NCBI GenBank assembly: GCA_905216145.1
Contig: CAJMST010000006.1
Location: 1-64,000, forward strand
DNA: 64,000 bases
Direction of reading: 5' to 3'
Source of the DNA: an uncultured bacterium
GTDB lineage: Bacteria > Actinomycetota > Coriobacteriia > Coriobacteriales > Coriobacteriaceae
Both the position numbers and the translations under genes were made by a program. This document shows positions 53,717 through 62,024 of the stretch, one piece after another. Position 1 is the first letter of the stretch; every line of letters begins with the position of its first letter. The notes beneath the pieces are model-generated. The model was not told the DNA's origin, did no database searches, and saw only the letters and a list, made by a program, of their open reading frames with translations.

Positions 53717-53774
53717 CCGGCAGTTAGGGACGTTCCTCTTGTGCCGGCAGAAAGGTACTGTCCCCAACTGCCGG
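53717..53774. repeat. palindromic repeat, stem type CCGGCAG
   Basis: CCGGCAGTTaGGGA (53717-53730) pairs with TCCCcAACTGCCGG (53761-53774), with an internal GTGCCGGCAG. It can fold as one long stem or as two consecutive GGGAC-core hairpins. Sits between the divergent K+ channel and flavin-protein genes. Confidence 0.8.
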
Positions 53775-53863
53775 GTGCCCAATGACTACCTGAACGAGTA
53801 TCTTGATATAGACATACCGCCCACCGTCATGCCCGCAGCAGGCAAATAGAAAGTGAGTCCACA

Positions 53864-54343
53864 ATGTTTAGACCTCTTCGCAGGAAAAAGCGCGCCATCA
53901 CCGATGAGCAGGCGCGAGAGCTGCTCGCCGATTGCAAGCGCGGCGTTTTTTCCGTCAACGGCGACGATGGCTACCCCTACGCTATTCCCGTTAACTATTT
54001 CTTTGATCCCGAACACGACAAAATTTATTTCCATGGAGCCAAGGCCGGCCACAAGGTCGATTCACTCAGACGTGATGACAAAGTCTGCTTTACCGTTTAC
54101 GGCAACGAACGGTACATGGAAGATGACTGGGCTCCCTACGTCATGAGCACCGTGGTCTTTGGCCGTTGTCACCTGGTTGATGAGACTCCCGCGTTTGTCG
54201 AGGACAAAGTCCGCCAGCTCGCGCTTAAGTACTACCCTTCTGCCGAAGAGGTCGAGGAGGAAATTGCCAAAAGCATCAAGGGTGTCCAACTCTACGAGAT
54301 TTCAATTGAACACCTTTGCGGCAAGCAGATTCACGAAAAGTAA
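53864..54343 (+). CDS. pyridoxamine 5'-phosphate oxidase-like flavin-binding protein
   Basis: 159 aa split-barrel protein: ARELLADCKRGVFSVNGDDGYPYAIPVNYFF then IYFHGAKAGHKVDSLRRDDKVCFTV, typical of the NimA/PPOX-like family that binds FMN or related cofactors. The closest types include NimA-like nitroimidazole-tolerance proteins, but resistance is not claimed. Flanked on both sides by repeat elements. Confidence 0.85.
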   Translation: MFRPLRRKKRAITDEQARELLADCKRGVFSVNGDDGYPYAIPVNYFFDPEHDKIYFHGAKAGHKVDSLRRDDKVCFTVYGNERYMEDDWAPYVMSTVVFGRCHLVDETPAFVEDKVRQLALKYYPSAEEVEEEIAKSIKGVQLYEISIEHLCGKQIHEK

Positions 54344-54453
54344 CTAGTCGTTGGGAACGTTCTTGCAACCGGCAGTTAGGGACGTTCCTCTTGTGCCGGC
54401 AGAAAGGGGCTGTCCCCAACTGCCGGCAGAAAGAGAACGTCCCCAACTGCCGG
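54344..54453. repeat. cluster of palindromic repeats, types TAGTCGTT and CCGGCAG
   Basis: A half-unit ACTAGTCGTTGGGAACGTTC is followed by the CCGGCAG-type repeat seen at 53717-53774, and then by another arm with AAAGAGAACGTCCCCAACTGCCGG. All cores are GGGAC/GTCCC. This stretch is just 3' of the flavin-protein gene. Confidence 0.75.
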
Positions 54454-54514
54454 GCATTAGGCAGGCTGAGCTGGTATCCTTATGCGGTACTGCCTCGATT
54501 CGATAGGATTGCAT

Positions 54515-57316
54515 GTGAAACCTTCCGCCGTCCTTCGCTTAGCTCTATATCGCACCCTAGCCGTCGCGCTTGCCGCACTCGCCATACTGAGCACCGTCAT
54601 CCCCGCCCCGGCCTTTGCCGCCGACTCCGACCAGCAAGTCAAGACGGTCCGCGTCGGCTGGCTCGTAACCAGCCAGGGTTACCAGGAAGGCACACCCGGG
54701 GAGCGCCTCTCGGGTTGGGGCTATGACTACCTGCAAACCCTCTCGTATTACACCAAAGGATGGAAATACGAATACGTCAGCGGCACCTTTACCGAGCTCA
54801 TGGACATGCTCGAGGCCGGCGAGATCGACCTGATGCCCAACATCTCATACTCTGCAGAGCGCGCACAGAAGCTGCTCTATTCTTCAAACCCCGAAGGCAC
54901 CGAGCGCTACTACATCTACGCCAAGCCTGATCGCGACGACCTCTCTAAGGGCGACCCCGAGGCACTCGAAGGTCTCACCATTGGTTGCAACCCCGGCGTC
55001 ATGCAAACCACTGTTGGCAAGCAATGGCTCGCCAACGAAGGCATCACCTGCACGTTTAAAGAAATCGATGGCGGCAGCGCCCTTTTTGACGCACTCGCAA
55101 ACGACGAAGTCGACGCCATCATCATGAACGACACCATTTCGTCCCCCGACGCCTCGCCCATGTTTTGCGTTGGCTCCAGCGACTACTACTTTGCCGTCCC
55201 CAAAAGCCGGCCCGATCTGATGAATGACATCAACGCCGCCATGACGGCAATCAACCGCGTCAATCCTCGCTATAACGATGAGGTCAAGTCGAATTACTCC
55301 ACCCAAAACAGTGGATCATCATCGCTCGCCAGCTCTGAGACCGCTTGGCTCAAGGCACACGGCAACAGCATTACGGTCGGGTATCTTACAGACCTGCTCC
55401 CCTACTGCGCCCAAAACGCTGACGGCGAGATGGAGGGCTCGCTTGCCTCACTCCTCACAACACTTCGCGACAAATTTGGAATTAAGGTCAAGACGACCGT
55501 CTTTACCGACCATAAAAAAATGTCAGAGGCCCTCTCGAAGGGAAAGATCGATGTCGCTCTGCCAATCTATCGCGACTATTATCTCGCCGAGCAATGCGGT
55601 TTCATTCAATCCAACTCGCTCGGAACGGTCCCGCTTGTTGCCCTCCATGTCGGTGGCGATCTAAACGAAAACCTTAAGAAAATCGCCTGCACAACGTCAT
55701 CGTTCGTTAGCTACCGCGAGCTACAGACCTTGTACCCCTCTTCGACCATAACTAGCTACCCCTCCAAGGAAGCAGTGATCGATGCCCTTAACAAAGGTGA
55801 AGCAACGTGCGCCATCGTACCCAGCTCGCGCCTTGAAACCGTTCGCGACCTCTACGATATCGATGAGCTCAAGACGTCGGAACTCCCGTACACCGCCGAG
55901 CTCTCGTGTTGGATGCGCCGCGGTAACCCCGAACTATTGGGGATTATCAACAAGGGTATTATCAATGCCGGCGAATCGCTCTCCGTCAGCAGCTACTCCT
56001 CGTCATACTCAACCCAAGAGTCCGACATGTTCCGTTTTATCTACCGCAACCGCAGCGCAATCGCCACCGTTATCATCGGCATGCTTCTTACCTTCATTGC
56101 CATCCTTATCTGGGCACTGAAGCGCGCGCAAACCGAAGAAAACAAAGCACTCGCCGCCAACGCCGCCAAAACAGCGTTCCTTACGCGCATGAGCCACGAT
56201 ATCCGCACGCCGCTTAATGGCATCTTGGGCCTCATCGAAATCGAGGAATTAAAGGAGGGCGACATGCAGGTCGCGCGCGAAAGCCGCGCCAAGGCACGCG
56301 TTGCCGCCAATCACCTGCTTTCGCTCATCAACGATCTTCTCGAGATGGGCAGGATCGAAGAGCAGAAAGTAACGCTCGAACATGAGTCGTTCAATCTAAA
56401 AGAGCTGTGTGACGACGCGCTGATCCTGTGCAAGCTCCGCGCAACGGATCGCGGCATCACCATGCTGGACACCAGCGACCCCTACATCGTCAACCAATAC
56501 TTAATTGGCAGCCCCACCCACATCCGGCGGATTATTATCAATCTGCTGGACAACAGCATCAAATACAACAAGCATGGCGGTGCCGTCACATTCTGGTCCA
56601 CCGTCAAGCCGATTAACGATGAGCACGCGCTCTTTTGTTTTAGCATCTCGGATACCGGCATTGGCATGACGCCTGAGTTTTTAGCGCACATCTACGAGCC
56701 GTTTGCCCAGGAGGGCAACGATGCCCGTAGCAAGTTCCAAGGGACGGGCGTCGGCATGGCAATCGTTAAATCGCTCATCGACATGATGGGTGGCACCATC
56801 GAAATCTCGAGCGAACTCGGTGTGGGCAGTACGTTCGATGTTGAAATCCCGCTCGATATCGACAAGAACCCTCAAGCGAGGGAATGCGTAAGCGAACTGG
56901 CAGATAGCTGCTCGCTTACCGATATGAATGTCCTTCTGGCCGAAGATAACGAACTCAACGCCGAGATTGCCCAAGCACTGCTCGAAACCGAAGGAGTTAT
57001 CGTGACACGCGCCGCCGACGGCAGCGAAGCGGTCAAGCTTTATGTTGGGCGACCCGCCGGCAGCTTTGACGCCATTCTGATGGACGTTATGATGCCGGGC
57101 ATGGACGGCTACGAAGCGACCCGCGCAATCCGCCTGAGCGACAAGTCCGACGCCGCCGACATCCCCATCATCGCACTCACCGCCAATGCCTTTTCCGAGG
57201 ACGTGCAGGCGGCCCACGATGCCGGCATGAACGCGCACTTGCCCAAGCCGCTCGACTTTGACAAGCTCAAAAGCATGCTCGCCCGCATCAGGCAGCACGG
57301 TGCCGCCTCGCTATAG
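54515..57316 (+). CDS. hybrid sensor histidine kinase with two periplasmic-binding-protein domains (BvgS/EvgS-like)
   Basis: 933 aa from GTG at 54515 (AGGA upstream; the ATG at 54482 has no site). Signal peptide [21 protein letters not shown]...PAFA. Two tandem SBP_bac_3-like domains (about 40-260 and 275-500), a TM helix ([21 protein letters not shown], about 512-535), the dimerisation/phospho-acceptor domain with [15 protein letters not shown] (His561), an ATPase domain ([23 protein letters not shown]) and a C-terminal receiver with phosphate acceptor Asp857 ([12 protein letters not shown]). Senses an extracellular solute, probably an amino acid-like ligand. The output partner (an HPt and a response regulator) is not encoded next to it. 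Confidence 0.9.
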   Translation: MKPSAVLRLALYRTLAVALAALAILSTVIPAPAFAADSDQQVKTVRVGWLVTSQGYQEGTPGERLSGWGYDYLQTLSYYTKGWKYEYVSGTFTELMDMLEAGEIDLMPNISYSAERAQKLLYSSNPEGTERYYIYAKPDRDDLSKGDPEALEGLTIGCNPGVMQTTVGKQWLANEGITCTFKEIDGGSALFDALANDEVDAIIMNDTISSPDASPMFCVGSSDYYFAVPKSRPDLMNDINAAMTAINRVNPRYNDEVKSNYSTQNSGSSSLASSETAWLKAHGNSITVGYLTDLLPYCAQNADGEMEGSLASLLTTLRDKFGIKVKTTVFTDHKKMSEALSKGKIDVALPIYRDYYLAEQCGFIQSNSLGTVPLVALHVGGDLNENLKKIACTTSSFVSYRELQTLYPSSTITSYPSKEAVIDALNKGEATCAIVPSSRLETVRDLYDIDELKTSELPYTAELSCWMRRGNPELLGIINKGIINAGESLSVSSYSSSYSTQESDMFRFIYRNRSAIATVIIGMLLTFIAILIWALKRAQTEENKALAANAAKTAFLTRMSHDIRTPLNGILGLIEIEELKEGDMQVARESRAKARVAANHLLSLINDLLEMGRIEEQKVTLEHESFNLKELCDDALILCKLRATDRGITMLDTSDPYIVNQYLIGSPTHIRRIIINLLDNSIKYNKHGGAVTFWSTVKPINDEHALFCFSISDTGIGMTPEFLAHIYEPFAQEGNDARSKFQGTGVGMAIVKSLIDMMGGTIEISSELGVGSTFDVEIPLDIDKNPQARECVSELADSCSLTDMNVLLAEDNELNAEIAQALLETEGVIVTRAADGSEAVKLYVGRPAGSFDAILMDVMMPGMDGYEATRAIRLSDKSDAADIPIIALTANAFSEDVQAAHDAGMNAHLPKPLDFDKLKSMLARIRQHGAASL

Positions 57317-57395
57317 CGTTCCGCAACGCCCGCGCTGAAACTCTTCGCTCATGCCGATGCCGTTGTCGCTATCCGTTTACCGTCGCCTTGCCATA

Positions 57396-57431
57396 CGGGG
57401 CCTTCCAGCAAATCCAGCCAGAAGGCCCCGT
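57396..57431. terminator. terminator between histidine kinase and MalY-like genes
   Basis: CGGGGCCTTC and GAAGGCCCCG stem between convergent genes. Confidence 0.8.
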
Positions 57432-57446
57432 TCGCGAGGTCGTTAG

Positions 57447-58658
57447 CTATGCATTGAAAACGTAGCGGTCCAGACGCTCGCACGCCTCCTTTACGCGCGA
57501 AAGCGGCAGCGCCAGATTCACGCGAATATGGCAGGGCCCGTGGAACGGACGGCCGTCCTGATAGCCCACGCCCACACGCGCGCCCTCGTCGAGCAGCCAT
57601 TGGATGTCGCGGCCGTGCACGCGGCACCACTCCGCGCAGTCCAGGAACACCATGTAGGTGCCTTGCGGGCGCGAATAATTCACGCCCTCAAAATGCTCGT
57701 CCACATAATTGCAGAAGTAGTCGACGTTGCCCTTGATAACCTGGCTGAGCTCATCGACCCACTCGTAGCCCTGCGGCTGGTAGGCGCCGATAAGCGCGTG
57801 CATGGAGAGGACGTTCATCTCGTTGTAGTGGGTTTTATCGGACACGGCGCATACGCGGTCGCGCAGCGTCTCGTTGTAGATAATGTGGTAGCTGCCAACG
57901 AGGCCCGCCAGGTTAAACGTCTTGCTCGGCGCGTAGAGGGCAACCGTGCGCATGCGGGCATCCTCGCTCACCGACTGTGTCGGGATGTGCTTGTGCCCCG
58001 GCAGAATGATGTCGGACCAAATCTCGTCCGAAATTACCACGCAATCGTGCCGACGATAGATGTCCATGGCGCGCTCGATCTCGTCGTGCTCCCACACGCG
58101 GCCGCAGGGATTGTGCGGCGAGCAGAAGACCGCGGCATGGATGCAGTTTTGCTCGAGCTTATGCTCCATGTCCTCAAAGTCCATGCGCCAGATGCCCTGC
58201 TCGTCGAGTTTAAGCGGGCTATGGACAATGCGATAGCCAGCGGCTTCGATGGACTTGGTAAAGCCGATATAGGTGGGGCTATGGACGAGCACTGCGTCAC
58301 CCGGCTGCACGTGGGCGCGCAACGTCGACACGACCCCGCCCAGCACGCCGTTCTCGTAGCCGATATGCTCGGGGAGCAGGCCCTCAACGCCGTTGCGACG
58401 GCTCTGCCACTCGATGATGCGGTCGAAGTACTCGGCGCGCGGATGGAAGTAGCCAAACATGGGGTGCTTGGCGCGCTTAATGATGTGCTCCTGAACCGTT
58501 GGCACCGTGGCAAAGTTCATGTCGGCCACCCACATGGGGATGCGGTCGAAGCCCTCGTCGGGCACGTTCGGCGCCATACCGGGGATCTCGCCCCAGGAGT
58601 CGACGGCGATGGCATCCATGTCGTGGCGGTCAATGATCGAGGTGAAGTCGTATTTCAT
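57447..58658 (-). CDS. MalY/PatB-family PLP-dependent C-S lyase
   Basis: 403 aa. Fold-type I enzyme of the MalY/PatB subgroup: RIPMWVADMNFATVP at the start, FCSPHNPCGRVW, DEIWSDIILPG, and PLP Lys in YAPSKTFNLAGL. These are usually cystathionine beta-lyases or aminotransferase-like enzymes, releasing homocysteine from cystathionine. GGGAG precedes the ATG. Single gene. It may cooperate with the MetE-like enzyme in methionine supply; that is an inference from function. Confidence 0.88.
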   Translation of the reverse strand: MKYDFTSIIDRHDMDAIAVDSWGEIPGMAPNVPDEGFDRIPMWVADMNFATVPTVQEHIIKRAKHPMFGYFHPRAEYFDRIIEWQSRRNGVEGLLPEHIGYENGVLGGVVSTLRAHVQPGDAVLVHSPTYIGFTKSIEAAGYRIVHSPLKLDEQGIWRMDFEDMEHKLEQNCIHAAVFCSPHNPCGRVWEHDEIERAMDIYRRHDCVVISDEIWSDIILPGHKHIPTQSVSEDARMRTVALYAPSKTFNLAGLVGSYHIIYNETLRDRVCAVSDKTHYNEMNVLSMHALIGAYQPQGYEWVDELSQVIKGNVDYFCNYVDEHFEGVNYSRPQGTYMVFLDCAEWCRVHGRDIQWLLDEGARVGVGYQDGRPFHGPCHIRVNLALPLSRVKEACERLDRYVFNA

Positions 58659-58770
58659 GCTGCGCTCCCGTGCAAGGTTGATTGTTTTGATAGGCGTTAT
58701 TGTCCACCAGCGCGGGCGGTTTTGGCACGGGTTTTGCTATTGAATTTGACGGATGCAGACGAATGACCGG

Positions 58771-59508
58771 CTAGCCCTGCGCGTCGCTGATGGCGGTTAC
58801 CGTCAGTCTGGTTCCGTCAACCGTAAAGGATATGTCGAGCCCGGCGTAAGCCAGATGGTAAACGCGGTTCGGCTCGTGTTTGCTGCCCGCGCGGCGCGGG
58901 TCCTGGCGAAGGACTTCGATCAAGCCGGGGAGTTTTGCGGGCGGGACCATATCCTGCAGCGTTTGCGGGAAGTCAGCGTCGAGCTCTTGCCACGGCGCAT
59001 CTTCAATCCAGCCGCCGGCCGCATCCTGATGGCAATCCGCAAACGGAATGTAGGGCTTGATATCGTAAATGGGCGTGCCGTCGCGCAGGTCGGCCCCGAG
59101 TACGTGGATGATGGGACCGTCGCCGGTAAGTTCAACGCGGCTGAGCTTGACGCAGGTAAGACCGATGGGATTGGGCCGAAACGGGCTGCGCGTGGCAAAG
59201 ACGCCCACGTGCTCGGCACCGCCCAAGCGCGGCGGACGCACGGTCTTCGACCACTTGGCGTTGGTGCCGGACCTGTCCTGCGTCTTGGCATCGGCGGCGA
59301 TGTCTTTGGCGGTACCGCCGGGCGTTCCGTTTTCAAAGCGCCACAGCAGCCACAGGTGAGAGAAGGAGTCCAGGCCCTCAACTGCCGCGCTGGAGGCAAA
59401 TTCCGGCTCAAAGACAATGCGTCCCTGCAGATGGGGCGCCAAAAAGCTGTTGCGCGGAATGCCGAACTTCTGCGGCAGGTCGGTATGTATGTGTGCGATA
59501 GGTTCCAT
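58771..59508 (-). CDS. tRNA N6-threonylcarbamoyladenosine methyltransferase TrmO
   Basis: 245 aa from ATG at 59508 (MEPIAHIHTDLPQKFGIPR; an ATG 9 nt upstream is also possible; no good ribosome binding site for either). Recognised by SPFRPNPIGLTCV, DGTPIYDIKPYIPFAD and SFSHLWLLWRF, the TrmO/YaeB family signatures. TrmO adds a methyl group to t6A37 of certain tRNAs using SAM in a beta-barrel. A much longer open frame reaching 60369 is an antisense artefact over the next gene. Confidence 0.88.
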   Translation of the reverse strand: MEPIAHIHTDLPQKFGIPRNSFLAPHLQGRIVFEPEFASSAAVEGLDSFSHLWLLWRFENGTPGGTAKDIAADAKTQDRSGTNAKWSKTVRPPRLGGAEHVGVFATRSPFRPNPIGLTCVKLSRVELTGDGPIIHVLGADLRDGTPIYDIKPYIPFADCHQDAAGGWIEDAPWQELDADFPQTLQDMVPPAKLPGLIEVLRQDPRRAGSKHEPNRVYHLAYAGLDISFTVDGTRLTVTAISDAQG

Positions 59509-59649
59509 GCCGGTCATTGTACGGCATGGAGGTGTGAGGCGTTGTGCGCAATTCTTCGCCGCGGTCCTCCGTCGTGCAACCAACGATTGCTTGGAAGGGC
59601 GCCTGCCGCCGCGTATGCTTAAGCCATCAACCAGCAGAAAGGAGCCGTT

Positions 59650-60477
59650 ATGGCCTTTGCAGAAAAGCTCATCGCTGTCCGTCGCGCCCATCACCTTACC
59701 CAAGAGCAACTCGCCGCTAAGCTCTTTGTCACACGCCAAGCCATCAGCCGTTGGGAACGCGGCGAGGTCACACCGGGCATCGACATGATGAAGCTCATTG
59801 CAGCCGTGACCGGCGAGCCACTGTCTCATCTGCTCGAAATGCCCGAGCACTATTGCCAGAGCTGCGGCATGATACTCACGCCCGGCGACTGCGGCACCGA
59901 TGCCACAGGCGCCACGACCGACCATTACTGCAAGTGGTGCTACGACCACGGCAAGTACACCTACGCCACCACCATGGAGGCAATGATCGAGGATTGTGCC
60001 CCGCGCCTGGCACAAAACACCGGTATGTCGCTCGACGAAGCCGTCTCGCTCATGGGCGCCGTCCTGCCGCAACTGGAGCGCTGGCACACCGTGCAGGAAA
60101 ACGAGGAGCGCTACGGCGCCGAAGCCCGGAAGCGCTACGGCGACGAGGCGATCGACGCAGCAAACGAAGCACTGCTGGACATGGACCCCGAGACATGGAA
60201 CGACATGAAGGAACTTGAACGCGCTATTCTGGGCCAACTCTCGATTGCCATGGGCGATGGCGATGCGAATGGAAGCGAGGCTCGCAAGCTTGTCGCGATG
60301 CATCGTCGTTGGATTGGTCTCAACTGGGGACGCGAACCCCAGAACGAAGCGTACCTGGGCCTCGCCCACGGCTATCTTGCCGACCAGCGCTTTATCGACT
60401 ACTACGACAAGCCCTGCGGCACCGGAGCTACGGCGTTTCTGGTCCAGGCCATCGAGTCGTCTTTGGCGCGTGCATAG
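59650..60477 (+). CDS. XRE-HTH, zinc-ribbon and TipAS-domain fusion regulator
   Basis: 275 aa. Residues 1-65 are a Cro/C1-type HTH (LTQEQLAAKLFVTRQAISRW). Residues 69-97 carry a zinc-ribbon-like CQSCGMILTPGDC...CKWC. The C-terminal 130 or so residues match the TipAS antibiotic-binding domain (RYGDEAIDAANEALL, SEARKLVAMHRRWIG, AYLGLAHGYLADQRFIDYYD, GTGATAFLVQAIESS). TipAS domains normally follow a MerR HTH and capture thiopeptides; here the DNA-binding part is XRE. Possibly a stress or antibiotic sensor. AAAGGAG precedes the ATG. Confidence 0.85.
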   Translation: MAFAEKLIAVRRAHHLTQEQLAAKLFVTRQAISRWERGEVTPGIDMMKLIAAVTGEPLSHLLEMPEHYCQSCGMILTPGDCGTDATGATTDHYCKWCYDHGKYTYATTMEAMIEDCAPRLAQNTGMSLDEAVSLMGAVLPQLERWHTVQENEERYGAEARKRYGDEAIDAANEALLDMDPETWNDMKELERAILGQLSIAMGDGDANGSEARKLVAMHRRWIGLNWGREPQNEAYLGLAHGYLADQRFIDYYDKPCGTGATAFLVQAIESSLARA

Positions 60478-60528
60478 ACCGCGGCGGCTTTGGGTATTTC
60501 AATCGAAACCTCAACCGATTGGAGACCC

Positions 60529-60774
60529 ATGGCTACTGATCACGAGCTCGTGCTCTACGTTATGACCGGCTGCCCGTATTGCATAAAGGTCAAGCGCTTT
60601 TTGGCCGATAACGGGGTGACCATTCCCGAGCGCAATATCTCGACCGATACCGAGGCCGAGCAGACGCTCATCGCCGTCGGCGGAAAACGCCAGGTTCCCT
60701 GCTTGTTCATCGACGGCAAGCCGCTCTACGAGTCGAGCGACATCATCGCGTGGGTGCAGAAGAACCTGCTCTAA
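60529..60774 (+). CDS. glutaredoxin
   Basis: 81 aa from ATG at 60529 (TTGGAG upstream). Classic CPYC redox site (GCPYCIKVKRFL), the conserved VPCLFIDGKPLYESSDI (TVP-like loop, GG/DG motif). Reduces protein or mixed disulfides in the cytoplasm. Located 51 bp after the XRE-TipAS gene, possibly co-transcribed. Confidence 0.92.
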   Translation: MATDHELVLYVMTGCPYCIKVKRFLADNGVTIPERNISTDTEAEQTLIAVGGKRQVPCLFIDGKPLYESSDIIAWVQKNLL

Positions 60775-60810
60775 CACTCGCGTTGCGACCGGCTCGCCCC
60801 AACCTATACG

Positions 60811-60884
60811 ACCCAAACATGTACGCCAGCATCCAAAGTCGACCATTTCCGACATCTTTGGATGCTGGCGTACAGCTTTTGGGT
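60811..60884. repeat. long hairpin repeat, copy 1
   Basis: ACCCAAA-cat-GTACGCCAGCATCCAAAG pairs with CTTTGGATGCTGGCGTAC-agc-TTTTGGGT: 18-bp perfect inner stem (60821-60838/60856-60873) and a 7-bp outer stem. Copy 2 is at 61891-61964. It probably acts also as terminator of the glutaredoxin gene. Confidence 0.85.
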
Positions 60885-60964
60885 AGCCATGGACGCTCTT
60901 AGCCGGCTAATTGTTTGAGGCGACCTTTGGATTATGGCTGTTTGACGCCTCTGGAAAGGTTTCC

Positions 60965-61210
60965 GAGAGGGCTGTGGTCAAAAAAGGCCAAATATGAGTA
61001 CTGCTACCTGTTTAGTAGCAGCGATTTTGATCACTTCAGGAACTATTCAACGTTCCACTCGTCCGCAGACGACGTTATTTCTCCTCATATGTTCAATAAA
61101 AGTAGCTCCTAATGGGAACAAATCTCATCAGGAGCTGCTATTTATAGCAAAATAAATGCAACAATAATGGCAACAGTACTCATATTTGCCCTTTTTTGAC
61201 CACGACCCTC
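60965..61210. repeat. long inverted-repeat element (MITE-like)
   Basis: The left arm at 60965-61008 and the right arm at 61169-61210 are imperfect inverted repeats of about 43 bp, sharing GTGGTCAAAAAAGG and CAAATATGAGTACTG. Between them lies an AT-rich core with a central AGTAGCTCCT/AGGAGCTGCT hairpin (about 61101-61142). Small frames run inwards from both arms and end at the central hairpin (both encode a WSKK-KYEYC peptide near the arm and end in SSS-stop). These are consequences of the inverted repeat, not independent genes. No transposase nearby. Confidence 0.75.
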
Positions 61211-61305
61211 CAGAATAGTCGCTGAGAACGACACTAAATGACAAAATCCGACACTTGGACGTTCTTATATGAGTAGCCATTGAAGGACACCTAACGACTA
61301 CTCCC

Positions 61306-61330
61306 ATTCGCGACACACTGTGTCGCGAAT
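61306..61330. promoter_or_regulatory. 25-bp near-perfect palindrome
   Basis: ATTCGCGACACA-c-TGTGTCGCGAAT, 12-bp perfect arms with one central base, in the gene-free stretch between the inverted-repeat element and the RHH gene. The rest of 61211-61523 showed nothing recognisable. May be a protein binding site. Confidence 0.65.
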
Positions 61331-61523
61331 TAAGCTGGCCCCATTACCGAAGACCAGTGAGAGCTCCTGCCCAGAATCTCGATAGCTTAATAAAGGGCTC
61401 CCCTCCGGAAGTTCAATGAACATCCAAATTCCAAGCTGAAAAGCAAAGGAGTATCGAAGCCGTCAATGCTCATTTCCTATCGAACAGGCGGGTCAAAACA
61501 AGCTAATTAGCCCGATGAACTGC

Positions 61524-61556
61524 TTGTATTTTTGTCTACAAAATTGTATACAAAAA
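61524..61556 (+). promoter_or_regulatory. promoter with overlapping palindromic operator of the RHH gene
   Basis: TTGTAT (61524) and TATACA (61547) with 17-bp spacing, TG-extended. The 28-bp palindrome TTTTTGTcTACAA-aa-TTGTAtACAAAAA (61529-61556, 12 of 13 arm positions matching) covers the spacer and -10, so a bound repressor would block RNA polymerase. Confidence 0.8.
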
Positions 61557-61606
61557 GAGAATCCGAGAACCGGCGCTCGACATTATGTCGATCGATAGGA
61601 GGCGCC

Positions 61607-61873
61607 ATGGATGCTAAGCAGCTCGAAAAGATGATGGGGTTTGCTCCCGGAGAGTTGAAGAAAGCCGCGGAAGCCTACGAAAAAGATGAGTGGCCGAAAG
61701 GTCGCACCATCAAGTTGGGAAGGCCACCAATCTCCGATGAGCCGAGCGTCGTTATATCAGCACGTGTGGGCGAATCGATTCTTGAGGCGTTTGACGAAAA
61801 AGCCAAACGCCATGGGCAAACACGCACGGAGCGGCTCAGAGAGCTCATTATACTTGATGCACTGATTGCCTAG
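61607..61873 (+). CDS. ribbon-helix-helix protein, antitoxin-like
   Basis: 88 aa from ATG at 61607 (AGGAGG at 5 nt). The C-terminal half fits a ribbon-helix-helix DNA-binding fold (SVVISARVGESILEAFDEKAKRHGQTRTERLRELI); the N-terminal half is a charged helical segment with GRPPISDEP. Probably binds its own promoter palindrome. No toxin gene lies on either side, so it may be an orphan antitoxin or a plain repressor. Confidence 0.8.
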   Translation: MDAKQLEKMMGFAPGELKKAAEAYEKDEWPKGRTIKLGRPPISDEPSVVISARVGESILEAFDEKAKRHGQTRTERLRELIILDALIA

Positions 61874-61890
61874 GCCCGCTCCCCCGTCGG

Positions 61891-61964
61891 ACCCAAACAT
61901 GTACACCAGCATCCAAAGTCGACATTTTTCGACATCTTTGGATGCTGGTGTACAGCTTTTTGCT
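61891..61964. repeat. long hairpin repeat, copy 2
   Basis: GTACACCAGCATCCAAAG (61901-61918) pairs with CTTTGGATGCTGGTGTAC (61936-61953). Compared with copy 1 both arms changed together (GTACGCC/GGCGTAC to GTACACC/GGTGTAC), keeping the stem. Same ACCCAAACAT left flank. Followed by CTTTTTG, so it may terminate the RHH gene. Confidence 0.85.
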
Positions 61965-61967
61965 ACA

Positions 61968-62024
61968 TAGTCGTTGGGGACGTCCTTAAATGACCAGTCG
62001 TTAAAGAACGCTCCCGATGACTAG
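61968..62024. repeat. palindromic repeat, stem type TAGTCGTT
   Basis: TAGTCGTTGGGGACGTCCTT at the left and the reverse form CTCCCGATGACTA at the right, with two inner half-stems; related to 39221-39249 and 54344. It ends directly at the stop codon of the dihydrouridine synthase gene. Confidence 0.7.

Noticed and set aside
58771..60369. 532-aa minus-strand open frame ending in TrmO
   Set aside because: Only the C-terminal 245 residues match TrmO; the rest is antisense to the XRE-TipAS gene and has no start signal.
60915..61316. Two small genes of 65 and 62 aa in the inverted-repeat element
   Set aside because: Their similar sequences follow from the inverted repeat itself, and no ribosome binding sites were seen.
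61306..61330. dif or phage attachment site
   Set aside because: It is perfectly symmetrical, unlike a dif site, and no integrase or phage gene is near.
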